Positions 9,699-18,140 of a stretch of DNA of 64,000 nucleotides are shown here, piece by piece. The notes under the pieces were generated by a model, which saw only the letters and a list, made by a program, of their open reading frames with translations, had not been told where the DNA came from and searched no databases. The DNA is from Hyphomonadaceae bacterium UBA1849 (GTDB lineage Bacteria; Pseudomonadota; Alphaproteobacteria; Caulobacterales; Hyphomonadaceae). The DNA lies in assembly GCA_002338565.1 (NCBI GenBank), contig DDIN01000001.1, forward strand, positions 62,001-126,000, written 5' to 3'. A program made the position numbers and the translations under genes. Within the stretch, counting starts at the first letter, position 1. Every line of letters begins with the position of its first letter.

Positions 9699-9767
9699 AT
9701 ATACGCTCTTCGCTTGCCAAACGGCTATCAGTCCCGTTAGTTCATGCCGGAAGATAGGAGAAGCCCC

Positions 9768-10232
9768 ATGGCGCGCAAATTATTCTTTGTACTTGCTTCT
9801 GCAGCGCTTTTGTCTGCGTGCGCAAATGCGACACGAGATTATCAGGGTTATGTGGCTGATGAAATCGCTCCGGCAGATATCACGCCCGGCACAGACAACC
9901 GTTCGACCGTACTCGGCAGCCTTGGCTCTCCGTCCACGACCAGCCTGTTTGACGACAATACATGGATTTATCTGAGCGCGACACGTGAACGTTTCGCATT
10001 CTACCATCCTCGCGTTGTTGAACGCACAATCGTCGCCATCCGATTCGGCGAAGACGATGTTGTGGAAGAGGTCCTCCAATACGACCAGGAAGACGGCCGC
10101 GTCATCAATTACGCGTCACGCGAGACGCCAACACGTGGTCGCGAGCTTGGCTTGCTTGAGCAGATTTTCGGCAATGTCGGCCGGGTAGCTCTGCCTCAGC
10201 AACAACGCGATCCGGGCCAGATTGGTCAGTAA
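9768..10232 (+). CDS. bamE: BamE/SmpA-OmlA family outer membrane lipoprotein
   Basis: Small lipoprotein partner of the outer-membrane-protein assembly complex. From the ATG at 9768 (AGGAGA 7 nt upstream) the 154-residue protein has a signal peptide with lipobox LSAC (Cys18), then the OmlA fold: DNRSTVLGSLGSPSTT, WIYLSATRERFAF and IRFGEDDVVEEV. An in-frame ATG at 9744 would add 8 residues before the signal peptide and is less likely. It is divergent from the chaperone gene and followed by a bidirectional terminator. Confidence 0.87.
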   Translation: MARKLFFVLASAALLSACANATRDYQGYVADEIAPADITPGTDNRSTVLGSLGSPSTTSLFDDNTWIYLSATRERFAFYHPRVVERTIVAIRFGEDDVVEEVLQYDQEDGRVINYASRETPTRGRELGLLEQIFGNVGRVALPQQQRDPGQIGQ

Positions 10233-10249
10233 CGGTACAGAATTTCACT

Positions 10250-10279
10250 AAAAAAGCCCGGCGAGATGCCGGGCTTTTT
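10250..10279. terminator. Bidirectional intrinsic terminator
   Basis: Stem AAAGCCCGGC / GCCGGGCTTT with a 5-nt loop, flanked by A5 on the left and T5 on the right. It lies between the convergent ends of bamE and hppA and can stop transcription from both sides. Confidence 0.9.
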
Positions 10280-10300
10280 CTTTGGCTCTACCGTTGGAGC

Positions 10301-12460
10301 TTAGTGAGCGCCCCAGTGCGCAATAACCGCGAGCATGATCAGAGCCACGATGTTAGTGATCTTGATCATCGGGTTCACCGCTGGACCAGACGTGTCCTTG
10401 TAAGGGTCACCTACGGTATCGCCGGTTACAGATGCTTTGTGTGCATCAGAGCCTTTCTCATGCTTCACGCCGTCCTTATCGACGAAACCATCTTCGAAGG
10501 ACTTCTTAGCGTTATCCCATGCACCGCCACCGGAGGTCATGGAAATCGCAACAAACAGACCGGTCACAATCACGCCGAGCAGCATCGCCCCCAGCGCAGA
10601 GAATGCAGCACCTTTGCCAGCGATCAAAAGAATTGCGCCGAAAAGCACGAGCGGCGACAGTACCGGCAAAAGAGACGGCGCAATCATTTCGCGAATCGCA
10701 GCCTTGGTCAGAATGTCGACCGCGCGGCCATAATCCGGACGCTGCTCGAAATTCATGATGCCAGGCATTTCACGGAACTGACGACGAACCTCTTCAACGA
10801 CATCTTGCGCGGCCCGGCCAACAGACATCATGGACATGCCACCAAACAGAAATGGAAGAAGACCACCAAACAGCAGACCTACAACGACATAAGGGTTGGA
10901 GAGAGAGAAGTCGGCGACAACGCCATAGAAGAATGATCCTTCCACCGCGTTCGCAGTGAAGTAGTTCAAATCCTCCGTGTAAGCCGCAAACAGCACCAAC
11001 GCGCCAAGACCTGCAGAGCCAATGGCATAGCCCTTCGTCACAGCTTTCGTGGTGTTACCAACAGCATCAAGCGTGTCGGTCGTGCTACGCACGCTCTCAT
11101 CCAGACCCGCCATTTCGGCAATACCGCCTGCGTTATCTGTAACTGGACCGAATGCATCCAACGCAACCACCATGCCGGCAAGCGCAAGCATCGTCGTTGT
11201 CGCAATCGCAATGCCGAACAGGCCTGCAAAATTAAAGGTCAGGATGATGCCCGCAATAATAACGAGCGCCGGAAGCGCACAAGATTCCAGAGACACAGCC
11301 AGACCCTGGATCACGTTCGTGCCGTGACCGGAGACGGACGCCTGAGCAACGGATCGCACAGGCCGTTTGTCTACGCCAGTATAATACTCGGTGATGTAAA
11401 CAATCAGTCCCGTCACGCCGAGACCAACAATACCGCAATAAAGAAGATCCCAGCCGTTGATCACGAGACCCGCGCCGGTTTCAACCGTGGCATCAAAGCT
11501 ACCCATCAGCATGTAAATCACAGCAGCGACACCGATACCGGAGATAACAGCTGTTGCAACGAAGCCCTTATAGAGAGCGCCCATCACATTATTGTCTTTC
11601 CCAAGACGAACGAAATACGTGCCAAGGATCGAGCCGATAATACAGATACCACCAATTGCGAGCGGCAGAAGCATCATCAGGGATGCATCAGCTCCAGCAA
11701 AGAAGATGGACGCAAGGACCATTGTTGCGACGAGCGTCACTGAATAGGTCTCGAACAGATCAGCTGCCATACCCGCACAGTCACCGACATTATCGCCGAC
11801 ATTGTCAGCAATCGTCGCAGCGTTACGAGGGTCATCCTCTGGAATACCAGCTTCGACCTTGCCTACCATATCGCCGCCCACGTCGGCGCCCTTCGTGAAG
11901 ATACCGCCGCCGAGACGCGCAAAAATAGAAATCAAAGATGCACCGAAACCGAGAGCAACAAGGCCGTCAATCAATGTGCGATTTCCGCTCTCCAGGCCCA
12001 TGCCAGACGTGAGAATAGCGTAATAACCAGTCGTCCCGAGTAAGGCGAGGCCGACGACAAGCAAGCCTGTGACCGCACCTGACTTGAAAGCCATGTCGAG
12101 ACCAGCCGCGAGGCCGCCATTCATGGAGGCTTCCGTGGTGCGGACGTTAGCCTGCACAGAGACTTTCATACCGATAAAGCCTGCTGCGCCAGACAAAATG
12201 GCACCAAGCAGGAAGCCTACGACAATGATGAAGTTGCCCTGAAAGGCAATCAGCAGAGCGACTGCAATCAGAATACCGACAATACCAATGGTTTTGTACT
12301 GTCGGGACAGATAGGCGTCTGCACCTTCCTGAATTGCTTTAGCAATTTCTTGCATGCGATCATTGCCCGCCGACGCGGACATGATTGACCGGCTTAGAAA
12401 AAAGCCGAAGGCGATGGCTGCTATAGCAGCAACAATCACCAGGACAGTCGTTAAGTCCAT
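10301..12460 (-). CDS. hppA: K+-independent proton-translocating pyrophosphatase
   Basis: Integral membrane pump that hydrolyses pyrophosphate and exports protons. The 719-residue protein has about 16 hydrophobic segments and the acidic substrate-binding blocks (ADVGGDMVGKVEAGIPEDDP; DNVGDNVGDCAG). The motif GNTTKAVTKGYAIG has Lys where K+-dependent enzymes have Ala, which by the established rule marks the K+-independent class. Start at 12460 (MDLTTVLVIV) is preceded by GAGG; the open frame extends 32 codons further but lacks membrane-protein character. Single gene ending at the shared terminator. Confidence 0.97.
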   Translation of the reverse strand: MDLTTVLVIVAAIAAIAFGFFLSRSIMSASAGNDRMQEIAKAIQEGADAYLSRQYKTIGIVGILIAVALLIAFQGNFIIVVGFLLGAILSGAAGFIGMKVSVQANVRTTEASMNGGLAAGLDMAFKSGAVTGLLVVGLALLGTTGYYAILTSGMGLESGNRTLIDGLVALGFGASLISIFARLGGGIFTKGADVGGDMVGKVEAGIPEDDPRNAATIADNVGDNVGDCAGMAADLFETYSVTLVATMVLASIFFAGADASLMMLLPLAIGGICIIGSILGTYFVRLGKDNNVMGALYKGFVATAVISGIGVAAVIYMLMGSFDATVETGAGLVINGWDLLYCGIVGLGVTGLIVYITEYYTGVDKRPVRSVAQASVSGHGTNVIQGLAVSLESCALPALVIIAGIILTFNFAGLFGIAIATTTMLALAGMVVALDAFGPVTDNAGGIAEMAGLDESVRSTTDTLDAVGNTTKAVTKGYAIGSAGLGALVLFAAYTEDLNYFTANAVEGSFFYGVVADFSLSNPYVVVGLLFGGLLPFLFGGMSMMSVGRAAQDVVEEVRRQFREMPGIMNFEQRPDYGRAVDILTKAAIREMIAPSLLPVLSPLVLFGAILLIAGKGAAFSALGAMLLGVIVTGLFVAISMTSGGGAWDNAKKSFEDGFVDKDGVKHEKGSDAHKASVTGDTVGDPYKDTSGPAVNPMIKITNIVALIMLAVIAHWGAH

Positions 12461-12568
12461 CTTTTCCTCACTATGTATTTTTATCGGAACTGCCCTACAC
12501 GGAGACGGAATACCTCCGCACAGCTCCCCTTTTGTTTGTGAGGTTATTGTTGGCAAATAGTAGATGAG

Positions 12569-12591
12569 TGCGCAAGCATGCTAATTGCGCA
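12569..12591. repeat. Inverted repeat between hppA and the upstream gene
   Basis: Perfect 7-bp arms TGCGCAA / TTGCGCA around 9 nt that contain GCATGC. An overlapping imperfect hairpin (GCGCAGCAG AAA CTGCCGCGC) follows. It lies about 110 bp upstream of the hppA start and 70 bp after the stop of the secreted-protein gene. It could be an operator for hppA or a weak transcript end; no T-run follows on the minus strand. Confidence 0.4.
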
Positions 12592-12657
12592 GCAGAAACT
12601 GCCGCGCATTACAGTGTTTTGAGAGGATTTTTCTGACGTTTCAGAACGCTCTGAATA

Positions 12658-13095
12658 TCATCCTTCAATGAAGACGAGCTGTGAATCGGTCGCCAGAATT
12701 TCTATCGACTCAACAGAGCCTTCGCCCATTTCCTCTTCGACGACCATCCGGACGATATCGAGGTATTGCTGCTCATCGAGTTCCATTGGATGACCCGCCA
12801 GCCCAACAGGCGTGCGATGCGCTGCACGAAGAATACCATCACGGATGATATGCGCACGATCACGTGCACCCCAGTGGTCATGTCCGCTTGCTATCGTGAC
12901 GACCGCACTCACGAAGAGATAGTTGATCAACTCACCGTCGCGCTGGACAGGAACAACGATGTTGGAAAGATCAACAGTCCGGTTGGACCCGCCCTGCCCG
13001 CCTTCATCACCAGCCGCAAACGCGGTTGGCCCTGCGCCAAATGAGACGCCAGCGAAAAAGATAACAGCGAAAAGGGTACGAATGAGGTTCTTCAT
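12658..13095 (-). CDS. Secreted FliL-like small protein of unknown function
   Basis: A 145-residue protein that I do not recognise with certainty. A Lys-started hydrophobic signal peptide (MKNLIRTLFAVIFF) ends near GPTAFA/AG, followed by a Gly/Asp/Glu-rich linker and one compact domain (VDLSNIVVPVQRDGELINYL ... VRMVVEEEMGEGSVESIEI). That pattern resembles the periplasmic part of FliL-like proteins. The start at 13095 is chosen for the signal peptide; an ATG at 13155 inside the end of thiL is also open and no candidate has a good Shine-Dalgarno. It follows thiL, probably in the same transcript. No flagellar genes are near, so a flagellar role is not supported. Confidence 0.65.
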   Translation of the reverse strand: MKNLIRTLFAVIFFAGVSFGAGPTAFAAGDEGGQGGSNRTVDLSNIVVPVQRDGELINYLFVSAVVTIASGHDHWGARDRAHIIRDGILRAAHRTPVGLAGHPMELDEQQYLDIVRMVVEEEMGEGSVESIEILATDSQLVFIEG

Positions 13096-13130
13096 GCCAG
13101 CATACATACGAAATAATGGCTGAAAAACTG

Positions 13131-14075
13131 TTATGAATTGCCGCCGTGTTCCCATCCTGTTTTTAATAGTTTGATAGGCATCCCGTTCGCGTCCAACAGG
13201 TTCAGGCCCCTACTCGCTTCACAGCGACCAATGCGGGTTACGGTCAGATTTGTCTGTCTGGTCTTCGCCTCGATCATCCCACGGCAGTTTTGCGGTGCAG
13301 TGAATAGGCATTGGTAATCATCGCCGCCCGATAGCAAATCGACCGAGCGCAAATCGAGAGACGACACATTTTGCACCAACGGAATATCACTCAACCTGAT
13401 CGTCGCTCCGCACTCGGACGCGTCACAAATATTGCCAAGATCGGCAACGAGGCCGTCAGAGATATCAGCCGATGCATTGGCATATTGCGCGATCAGATGC
13501 GCGATCTCTAAAGATGGCAATTGAGGCACGCGGTAATGCAAGACGCTTTGCGGGAAATCGCTTTCAAGGTTTCGCTCTATCGCGCGCAGCCCTGCAACAC
13601 CGTGCCCAATAACGCCAGTAATCCAGATATCGTCACCCTCGAGTGCATCGCCCCGTCTCGGGACGTTGTCACCGACCGGACACCCAAGGAGCGTTACCGA
13701 CAATACCAGACGACCCGGACTGGATGTTGTGTCGCCGCCGATCAAATCGATATCGAAGGCACGCAGATCAGATCCGAGCCCATTTACAAGTGCATGAAGT
13801 TCTTCGTCTGAGCGGCTGGATGGCCAGACCAGATTAAACAGAGCCTGATGGGGCAGTGCGCCTTTCGCAATACAATCGGATACATTCACCCGGACCAGCT
13901 TTTTGCCGACTGTTTCGAGAGGATCAGCTGATAGAAAGTGAACGCCCTCAACGAGCGTGTCTGTCGTAACGATAAGTCCGGAATCAAGTAGCGCGACATC
14001 ATCCTTCAATGACGCCGCGCCTCTGCTTTGTGCCAAAGGAGAGAGAAGAGTTCTTATGAACTCAAACTCTTTCAC
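13131..14075 (-). CDS. thiL: Thiamine-monophosphate kinase
   Basis: Phosphorylates thiamine monophosphate to thiamine diphosphate. The 314-residue protein has the AIR-synthase/ThiL fold: DDVALL with Asp25/Asp26, TTDTLVEGVHF at 37-47, VNVSDCIAKGALP, and DISDGLVADLG in the C-terminal half. Its start overlaps the nusB stop by 4 nt, so it is coupled to the rib-nusB operon. Confidence 0.96.
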   Translation of the reverse strand: MKEFEFIRTLLSPLAQSRGAASLKDDVALLDSGLIVTTDTLVEGVHFLSADPLETVGKKLVRVNVSDCIAKGALPHQALFNLVWPSSRSDEELHALVNGLGSDLRAFDIDLIGGDTTSSPGRLVLSVTLLGCPVGDNVPRRGDALEGDDIWITGVIGHGVAGLRAIERNLESDFPQSVLHYRVPQLPSLEIAHLIAQYANASADISDGLVADLGNICDASECGATIRLSDIPLVQNVSSLDLRSVDLLSGGDDYQCLFTAPQNCRGMIEAKTRQTNLTVTRIGRCEASRGLNLLDANGMPIKLLKTGWEHGGNS

Positions 14076-14572
14076 GATTCCAGATAACCGATCGGAACGC
14101 CGTCCGGACGGACATCGCGGGCCACCTTATCGAGCAGGCCATTCACGAATTTCGGCTCGTCTCCATCGAAGAATGCGTGCGCAATTCCAACATACTCTTC
14201 GATGATCACGGCGTTTGAAAGATCTGCACGCGTCGCCAGTTCCTGCGTCGCGCAACGAAGAATCGCACGTGATGTCGAGTCGATGCGATCGAGACGCCAT
14301 TTCTCCGACAGGCGCGCCTTGATCGCATCATCGATCAGGCTTTGCTTGTCGACAACGCCTTGAACAATCTGTTTGAACAGATCAGGGTCAGCGTCTTCAA
14401 CTGGGTGGCCGTCATCATCGAGGCCAAGACGGTCCTCCATGAATTCACGGATAACCGCTTTTGCGCCCCGCTCGGTGATTTCGAGCTGGTAAACAGCCTG
14501 AACCGCCGCGAGTCGTGCGCCGGAGCGACGAATTCTGATAATATCAGGCGGCAATTTTTGTTCTTTACTCAT
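14072..14572 (-). CDS. nusB: Transcription antitermination factor NusB
   Basis: Helical RNA-binding protein that binds boxA with S10 (NusE) during rRNA transcription. The 166-residue protein has the N-terminal ARLAAVQAVYQLE and the C-terminal AILRCATQELATRADLSNAVIIEEYVGIAHAF region, both diagnostic. A longer N-terminus and an insert (LGLDDDGHPVEDADP) are normal for alphaproteobacteria. It overlaps ribH by 4 nt upstream and thiL by 4 nt downstream. Confidence 0.95.
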   Translation of the reverse strand: MSKEQKLPPDIIRIRRSGARLAAVQAVYQLEITERGAKAVIREFMEDRLGLDDDGHPVEDADPDLFKQIVQGVVDKQSLIDDAIKARLSEKWRLDRIDSTSRAILRCATQELATRADLSNAVIIEEYVGIAHAFFDGDEPKFVNGLLDKVARDVRPDGVPIGYLES

Positions 14573-15000
14573 CCGCGAAGTGTTTCCCTACGGAACTTCA
14601 GCATTTCAAGAGCCGCTGTTGCAGCGTCTGCGCCCTTGTTTTTCTGCTGTCTGTCGGCCCGTGCCCAGGCCTGTTCCTGATTTTCGACTGTAATAATACC
14701 ATAGCCGATAGGCAGACGGCGTTGAACAGTCAAATCCATAAGTCCACGCGCGGACTCACCACACACATAATCATAGTGCGTAGTTTCACCGCGAACGACG
14801 CAACCGATCGTTACAAACGCATCGTACATGTCGCTATCGGCAGCCATGGCCACAGCGCCCGGAATTTCAAATGCGCCAGGAACTTCTACGGTTTCGACAC
14901 GTGCTTCTGCAGCTTCCAGAACTTCCATCGCGCCGGCTTCCAGCTCCAGAGAAATCTTCTCATAATAGCGCGATGTTATCAGCAATACTCTCGGGCCCAT
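14569..15000 (-). CDS. ribH: 6,7-dimethyl-8-ribityllumazine synthase
   Basis: Penultimate step of riboflavin synthesis, joining the ribityl-pyrimidine with dihydroxybutanone phosphate. The 143-residue protein shows VPGAFEIPGAVAMAA, TIGCVVRGETTHYDYVC (with the catalytic His) and YGIITVENQEQAWARAD. Placed 1 nt after ribBX, whose product it uses directly, and overlapping nusB. Confidence 0.96.
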   Translation of the reverse strand: MGPRVLLITSRYYEKISLELEAGAMEVLEAAEARVETVEVPGAFEIPGAVAMAADSDMYDAFVTIGCVVRGETTHYDYVCGESARGLMDLTVQRRLPIGYGIITVENQEQAWARADRQQKNKGADAATAALEMLKFRRETLRG

Positions 15001-15001
15001 A

Positions 15002-16354
15002 CTAGCCGTCCTCTTTAATCATGCGCCAACCTTCAAGGCTCAGCCCGTATCCATCGATACCAGCGACCTTTGACGGCTTGGACGTTGTAAGAATAATAAT
15101 TTTACGGATCCCGAGATCCTTCATGATCTGCGCACCTACGCCGTATTCACGCAGCGGACGGCTGTGGTCCACAGGCCCGGACGACGCAGCGCCCAGCCCT
15201 TCAGCGATACTATCTTTACGCATGGTGTTCAGAAGGATGATCACACCCGGCTCGTCTGCCTCTGCGATCATCTTCATGGAATTGCGTACAAGATTGGACC
15301 GACCGGTCTTCTCACCCAGAACATCATTCATGAAATTGATGCGGTGGACGCGCGTCAGAACGGGTTCGTCAGGGCTGATTTTGCCATGCACGAGCGCCAT
15401 GTGCTCTGCACCGTCAATCGTATTTTTGAATACGATCGCTCGGAAACCAGAGCCGTGCTCGCTCTCAAACGGCACATCGATACGGCGTTCAAGGAATCGG
15501 TCGTTACGGCGACGATAAGCAATAAGATCAGCAATCGTACCAATCTTCAGATTATGAAGCTGCGCGAATGACACCAGGTCCGGAAGACGCGCCATCGTGC
15601 CGTCTTCATTCATGATCTCGCAGATCACGCCAGCCGGATAGAGGCCAGCCATACGGGAAATATCGACAGCAGCCTCAGTGTGACCTGCACGAACCAGAAC
15701 GCCGCCCTCACGAGCGACCAGAGGGAAGACATGGCCCGGAGACACGATGTCGTCACTGTTCTTTGTAGGGTCAATCGCCACGGCGACTGTACGAGCACGG
15801 TCCTGAGCCGAGATACCGGTAGTAACGCCGTCTTTCGCCTCAATAGACACAGTGAACGCCGTGCTCATGCTTTCGCGATTATTCCGCGTCATCGGCTCGA
15901 GGTTCAGAATGCCCGCGCGCTCATGCGTCATCGCCAGACAGATCAGGCCACGGCCGTGCGTCGCCATGAAATTGACGGCGTCAGGTGTGGCGAACTGAGC
16001 CGGGATGATCAGATCACCCTCATTCTCGCGATCTTCAGCGTCGACAAGAATGTACATTTTGCCATTACGGGCATCTTCAATGATCTCCTCAATGGAGGAA
16101 ATCGCGCTGTGAAAATCTTCACTCATCGCGGCGTCTGTTCCTTTCGTTTCCGGCTGCGAAACAGCGTTGGCTATCTGGTCTTTGGAAAAACCAAGGCCCT
16201 GATCTTCCGAAAGCTGGAAAACGAGTGCCTGCGCAGAAGCTGGGATGCTTCCACGCTCAATCCAGTACTGCACCGTTGAAGGCGATTTATTCACCGCCCT
16301 CGCAAACGGACGCAGACCGCCAAATGCTTCAATTATGTTTTGGATCGAATTCAT
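15002..16354 (-). CDS. ribB: HTH-fused dihydroxybutanone-phosphate synthase with degenerate cyclohydrolase-like domain (RibB-X)
   Basis: 450 residues in three parts. Residues 1-62 form a small helix-turn-helix (FGGLRPFARA, KSPSTVQYWIERGSIPASAQ), like stand-alone Cro/YdaS-type or carph-isopro domains. Residues about 84-290 are a complete DHBP synthase (AEDRENEGDLI, the Arg-Glu rich acidic loop; THGRGLICL; SPGHVFPL; AGHTEAAVD), which makes the four-carbon unit for riboflavin. The remainder resembles GTP cyclohydrolase II, but where that enzyme has zinc cysteines (RVHSECLTGD..RCDCG) this one reads RVHRINFMNDVLG and lacks them. That matches the RibB-X hybrid described in proteobacteria, so another ribA must exist elsewhere. 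An internal ATG at 16126 would give RibB-X without the HTH, but its AAGGA lies 13 nt away. Neither start has a good Shine-Dalgarno. Confidence 0.9.
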   Translation of the reverse strand: MNSIQNIIEAFGGLRPFARAVNKSPSTVQYWIERGSIPASAQALVFQLSEDQGLGFSKDQIANAVSQPETKGTDAAMSEDFHSAISSIEEIIEDARNGKMYILVDAEDRENEGDLIIPAQFATPDAVNFMATHGRGLICLAMTHERAGILNLEPMTRNNRESMSTAFTVSIEAKDGVTTGISAQDRARTVAVAIDPTKNSDDIVSPGHVFPLVAREGGVLVRAGHTEAAVDISRMAGLYPAGVICEIMNEDGTMARLPDLVSFAQLHNLKIGTIADLIAYRRRNDRFLERRIDVPFESEHGSGFRAIVFKNTIDGAEHMALVHGKISPDEPVLTRVHRINFMNDVLGEKTGRSNLVRNSMKMIAEADEPGVIILLNTMRKDSIAEGLGAASSGPVDHSRPLREYGVGAQIMKDLGIRKIIILTTSKPSKVAGIDGYGLSLEGWRMIKEDG

Positions 16355-16384
16355 GTCCGGACATGTACGACTTTTTCGTACGAA
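16352..16384. promoter_or_regulatory. Two perfect palindromes at the ribB start: candidate operator or RNA structure
   Basis: The 38-bp gap between ribE and ribB holds CATGTCCGGACATG (16352-16365, 14-bp perfect palindrome containing the ribB start codon) and TTCGTACGAA (16375-16384, 10-bp perfect palindrome). The latter overlaps an inverted repeat GTACGA-5 nt-TCGTAC (16365-16381). The downstream protein begins with an HTH domain, so autoregulation by binding here is a reasonable inference. In RNA the same sequence could form two short hairpins over the translation start. Confidence 0.5.
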
Positions 16385-16392
16385 GGCAACCC

Positions 16393-16995
16393 TCAGCGAA
16401 ATTCCATCTGTCTGGAAACATAGCGAGCGAGCATGTCAGCCTCGAGATTTACGGCGTCTCCAGCCTTCGCAAGCCCTAAAGATGTTACCTCGAAGGTATG
16501 CGGAATAATTGCCAGCTCAAAGCCGGCTTCAGTCACACCCGCAATGGTCAGAGAAATACCGTCTACAGCAACCGAGCCCTTCAGCGCGATAAGCGGACGA
16601 AGCGCTTCAGGCGCCTCTACAGACACGCGATACCCGTCACCTTCTTCCACGATGCTTTGGACTTTCCCGAGACCATCGACGTGACCGAACACCAAATGGC
16701 CACCCAACTCATCACCCAAACGCAGACTTGGCTCAAGATTCACACGGTCACCTGCCACCTTGTTACCGAGTGATGTCAGACGAAGTGTTTCAGGAACAGC
16801 CTCAACAACCCACAGCGGCACATCGCCAGAAAAATCGGCATCAATGACCGTCAGACACACACCTGAATGGCAGACCGAAGCCCCCATGGTCAGGTCTTTC
16901 GGATCGATACTGCCACGCACGGAAAACTTCCGGTTTCCGTTGACTTCTTCAATAGATTCGATGACGCCGAGGTCGCGCACAAGACCGGTGAACAT
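16393..16995 (-). CDS. ribE: Riboflavin synthase alpha chain
   Basis: Dismutates two lumazine molecules to riboflavin. The 200-residue protein has the invariant N-terminus MFTGLV and two homologous lumazine-binding barrels, seen as the repeated GASVCHSGVCLTV and KGSVAVDGISLTI, each about 95 residues. Located 3 nt after ribD. Confidence 0.97.
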   Translation of the reverse strand: MFTGLVRDLGVIESIEEVNGNRKFSVRGSIDPKDLTMGASVCHSGVCLTVIDADFSGDVPLWVVEAVPETLRLTSLGNKVAGDRVNLEPSLRLGDELGGHLVFGHVDGLGKVQSIVEEGDGYRVSVEAPEALRPLIALKGSVAVDGISLTIAGVTEAGFELAIIPHTFEVTSLGLAKAGDAVNLEADMLARYVSRQMEFR

Positions 16996-16998
16996 GGG

Positions 16999-17658
16999 TC
17001 ACTCTCCTTTTTCGTACGTTTCCCATAGATCAACACCCGCTTCTCGTACACCCGTACGAACCAAACGGAATGCCGCACCCAGATCTTCCACATCAAGCGA
17101 CCCGAATGCCGGTCGCCCGTCCCCGCCAATGATCATGGGCGCACGAAACCACTCAAGCTTGTCGATCAATCCGGCCTTTAGAAAGCTGGCAGCGACCACA
17201 CCTCCGCCCTCAATAAAGACAGAAGACACGCCCTTGGATGACAGGCGGCTCAAAACATCGTGAACGTCCAGACTGGAGCCACGCATTGCGACCCGTTCCA
17301 CCTCTGCTCCGGACTTTTTTAGCTCCGATTCACGGCCCGATTCTGCAGCAGGCCCCGCAAAGAGGATGCTTCGCCCGGATGGCGCATCAAAAATTGCGGC
17401 GTTGTCAGGTGTTTTCAGATACGTATCAAGAACAACACGATCCGGCTGACGCGCTACGTAAAATCCACGAACAGTCAGTTTTGGATCGTCGGCCAGCATA
17501 GTGCCCGAACCGACGAGAACAGCATCATGCTCTGCGCGCAAACGATGAACCGCTGCGCGCGCTTCGCTTCCAGTGATCCACTGGCTATGGCCAGTGCAGG
17601 TTGCGATCCGTGCATCAAGAGACGTGGCGATCTTCAAAGTGACTCTCATCGAGGTCAC
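16999..17658 (-). CDS. ribD: RibD reductase domain only (5-amino-6-(5-phosphoribosylamino)uracil reductase)
   Basis: 219 residues equal to the C-terminal dihydrofolate-reductase-like half of RibD: SLDARIATCTGHSQWITG, RAEHDAVLVGSGTMLADDPKL and the NADPH-binding FIEGGGVVAASFL. Normal RibD is about 360 residues with an N-terminal zinc deaminase (HAE...PCxxxG). No trace of that domain exists here: the upstream DNA codes for nrdR, which overlaps the start by 4 nt. The deaminase must be encoded elsewhere, or this reductase is an accessory copy. Position between nrdR and ribE keeps the usual place of ribD in the operon. Confidence 0.88.
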   Translation of the reverse strand: MTSMRVTLKIATSLDARIATCTGHSQWITGSEARAAVHRLRAEHDAVLVGSGTMLADDPKLTVRGFYVARQPDRVVLDTYLKTPDNAAIFDAPSGRSILFAGPAAESGRESELKKSGAEVERVAMRGSSLDVHDVLSRLSSKGVSSVFIEGGGVVAASFLKAGLIDKLEWFRAPMIIGGDGRPAFGSLDVEDLGAAFRLVRTGVREAGVDLWETYEKGE

Positions 17659-18137
17659 TCCTTTTCGCCGGACTCGTCGATATGCTTTTCCAGCGCGTGC
17701 GTTTCAATGAAGTGCGCAAAGGCGCTCGCGTCTTTGAAGTCCCGATAGACGGACGCGTAGCGAACATACGCAACAGGATCGAGCTCACCGAGCGCTTCCA
17801 TAACGTATTCGCCAATGTCTTCTGAATTGACTTCCGACTCACCAGAGCTCTCAAGCCGGCGAATGATACCGGACACGAGCTGATCGATTTGCTCAGGCTC
17901 GAACGGACGCTTCCGGAGCGCAATCATGACCGAGCGCAACAGCTTTTCGCGAACGAAAGGCGTGCGCTTACCATCGCGTTTTACGACGGTAATTTCTCTC
18001 AGTTGAACGCGCTCGAATGTTGTGAAACGGGCGCCACAATCTTCGCAGGACCTACGACGGCGAACCACCGTATTGTCTTCAGCGGGCCGGGAGTCCCGGA
18101 CCGCTGTGTTTTCAGATCCGCAAAACGGGCAGCGCAC
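17655..18137 (-). CDS. nrdR: Transcriptional repressor NrdR
   Basis: ATP/dATP-sensing repressor of ribonucleotide reductase genes. The 160-residue protein has the N-terminal zinc ribbon (Cys3, Cys6, Cys31, Cys34) with RRRRSCEDCGARFTTFER, and the ATP-cone domain (VVKRDGKRTPFVREKLLRS). It sits 3 nt after glyA and overlaps ribD, in the standard glyA-nrdR-rib order. Confidence 0.97.
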   Translation of the reverse strand: MRCPFCGSENTAVRDSRPAEDNTVVRRRRSCEDCGARFTTFERVQLREITVVKRDGKRTPFVREKLLRSVMIALRKRPFEPEQIDQLVSGIIRRLESSGESEVNSEDIGEYVMEALGELDPVAYVRYASVYRDFKDASAFAHFIETHALEKHIDESGEKE

Positions 18138-18140
18138 CGA

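Noticed and set aside
10301..12460. Possible K+-dependent pyrophosphatase
   Set aside because: The GNTTK motif has Lys at the position that decides potassium dependence, which places it in the K+-independent class.
12631..12646. Hairpin TTCTGA-CGTT-TCAGAA as terminator of the secreted-protein gene
   Set aside because: On the minus strand it is followed by A-rich, not T-rich, sequence, so it does not have terminator form.
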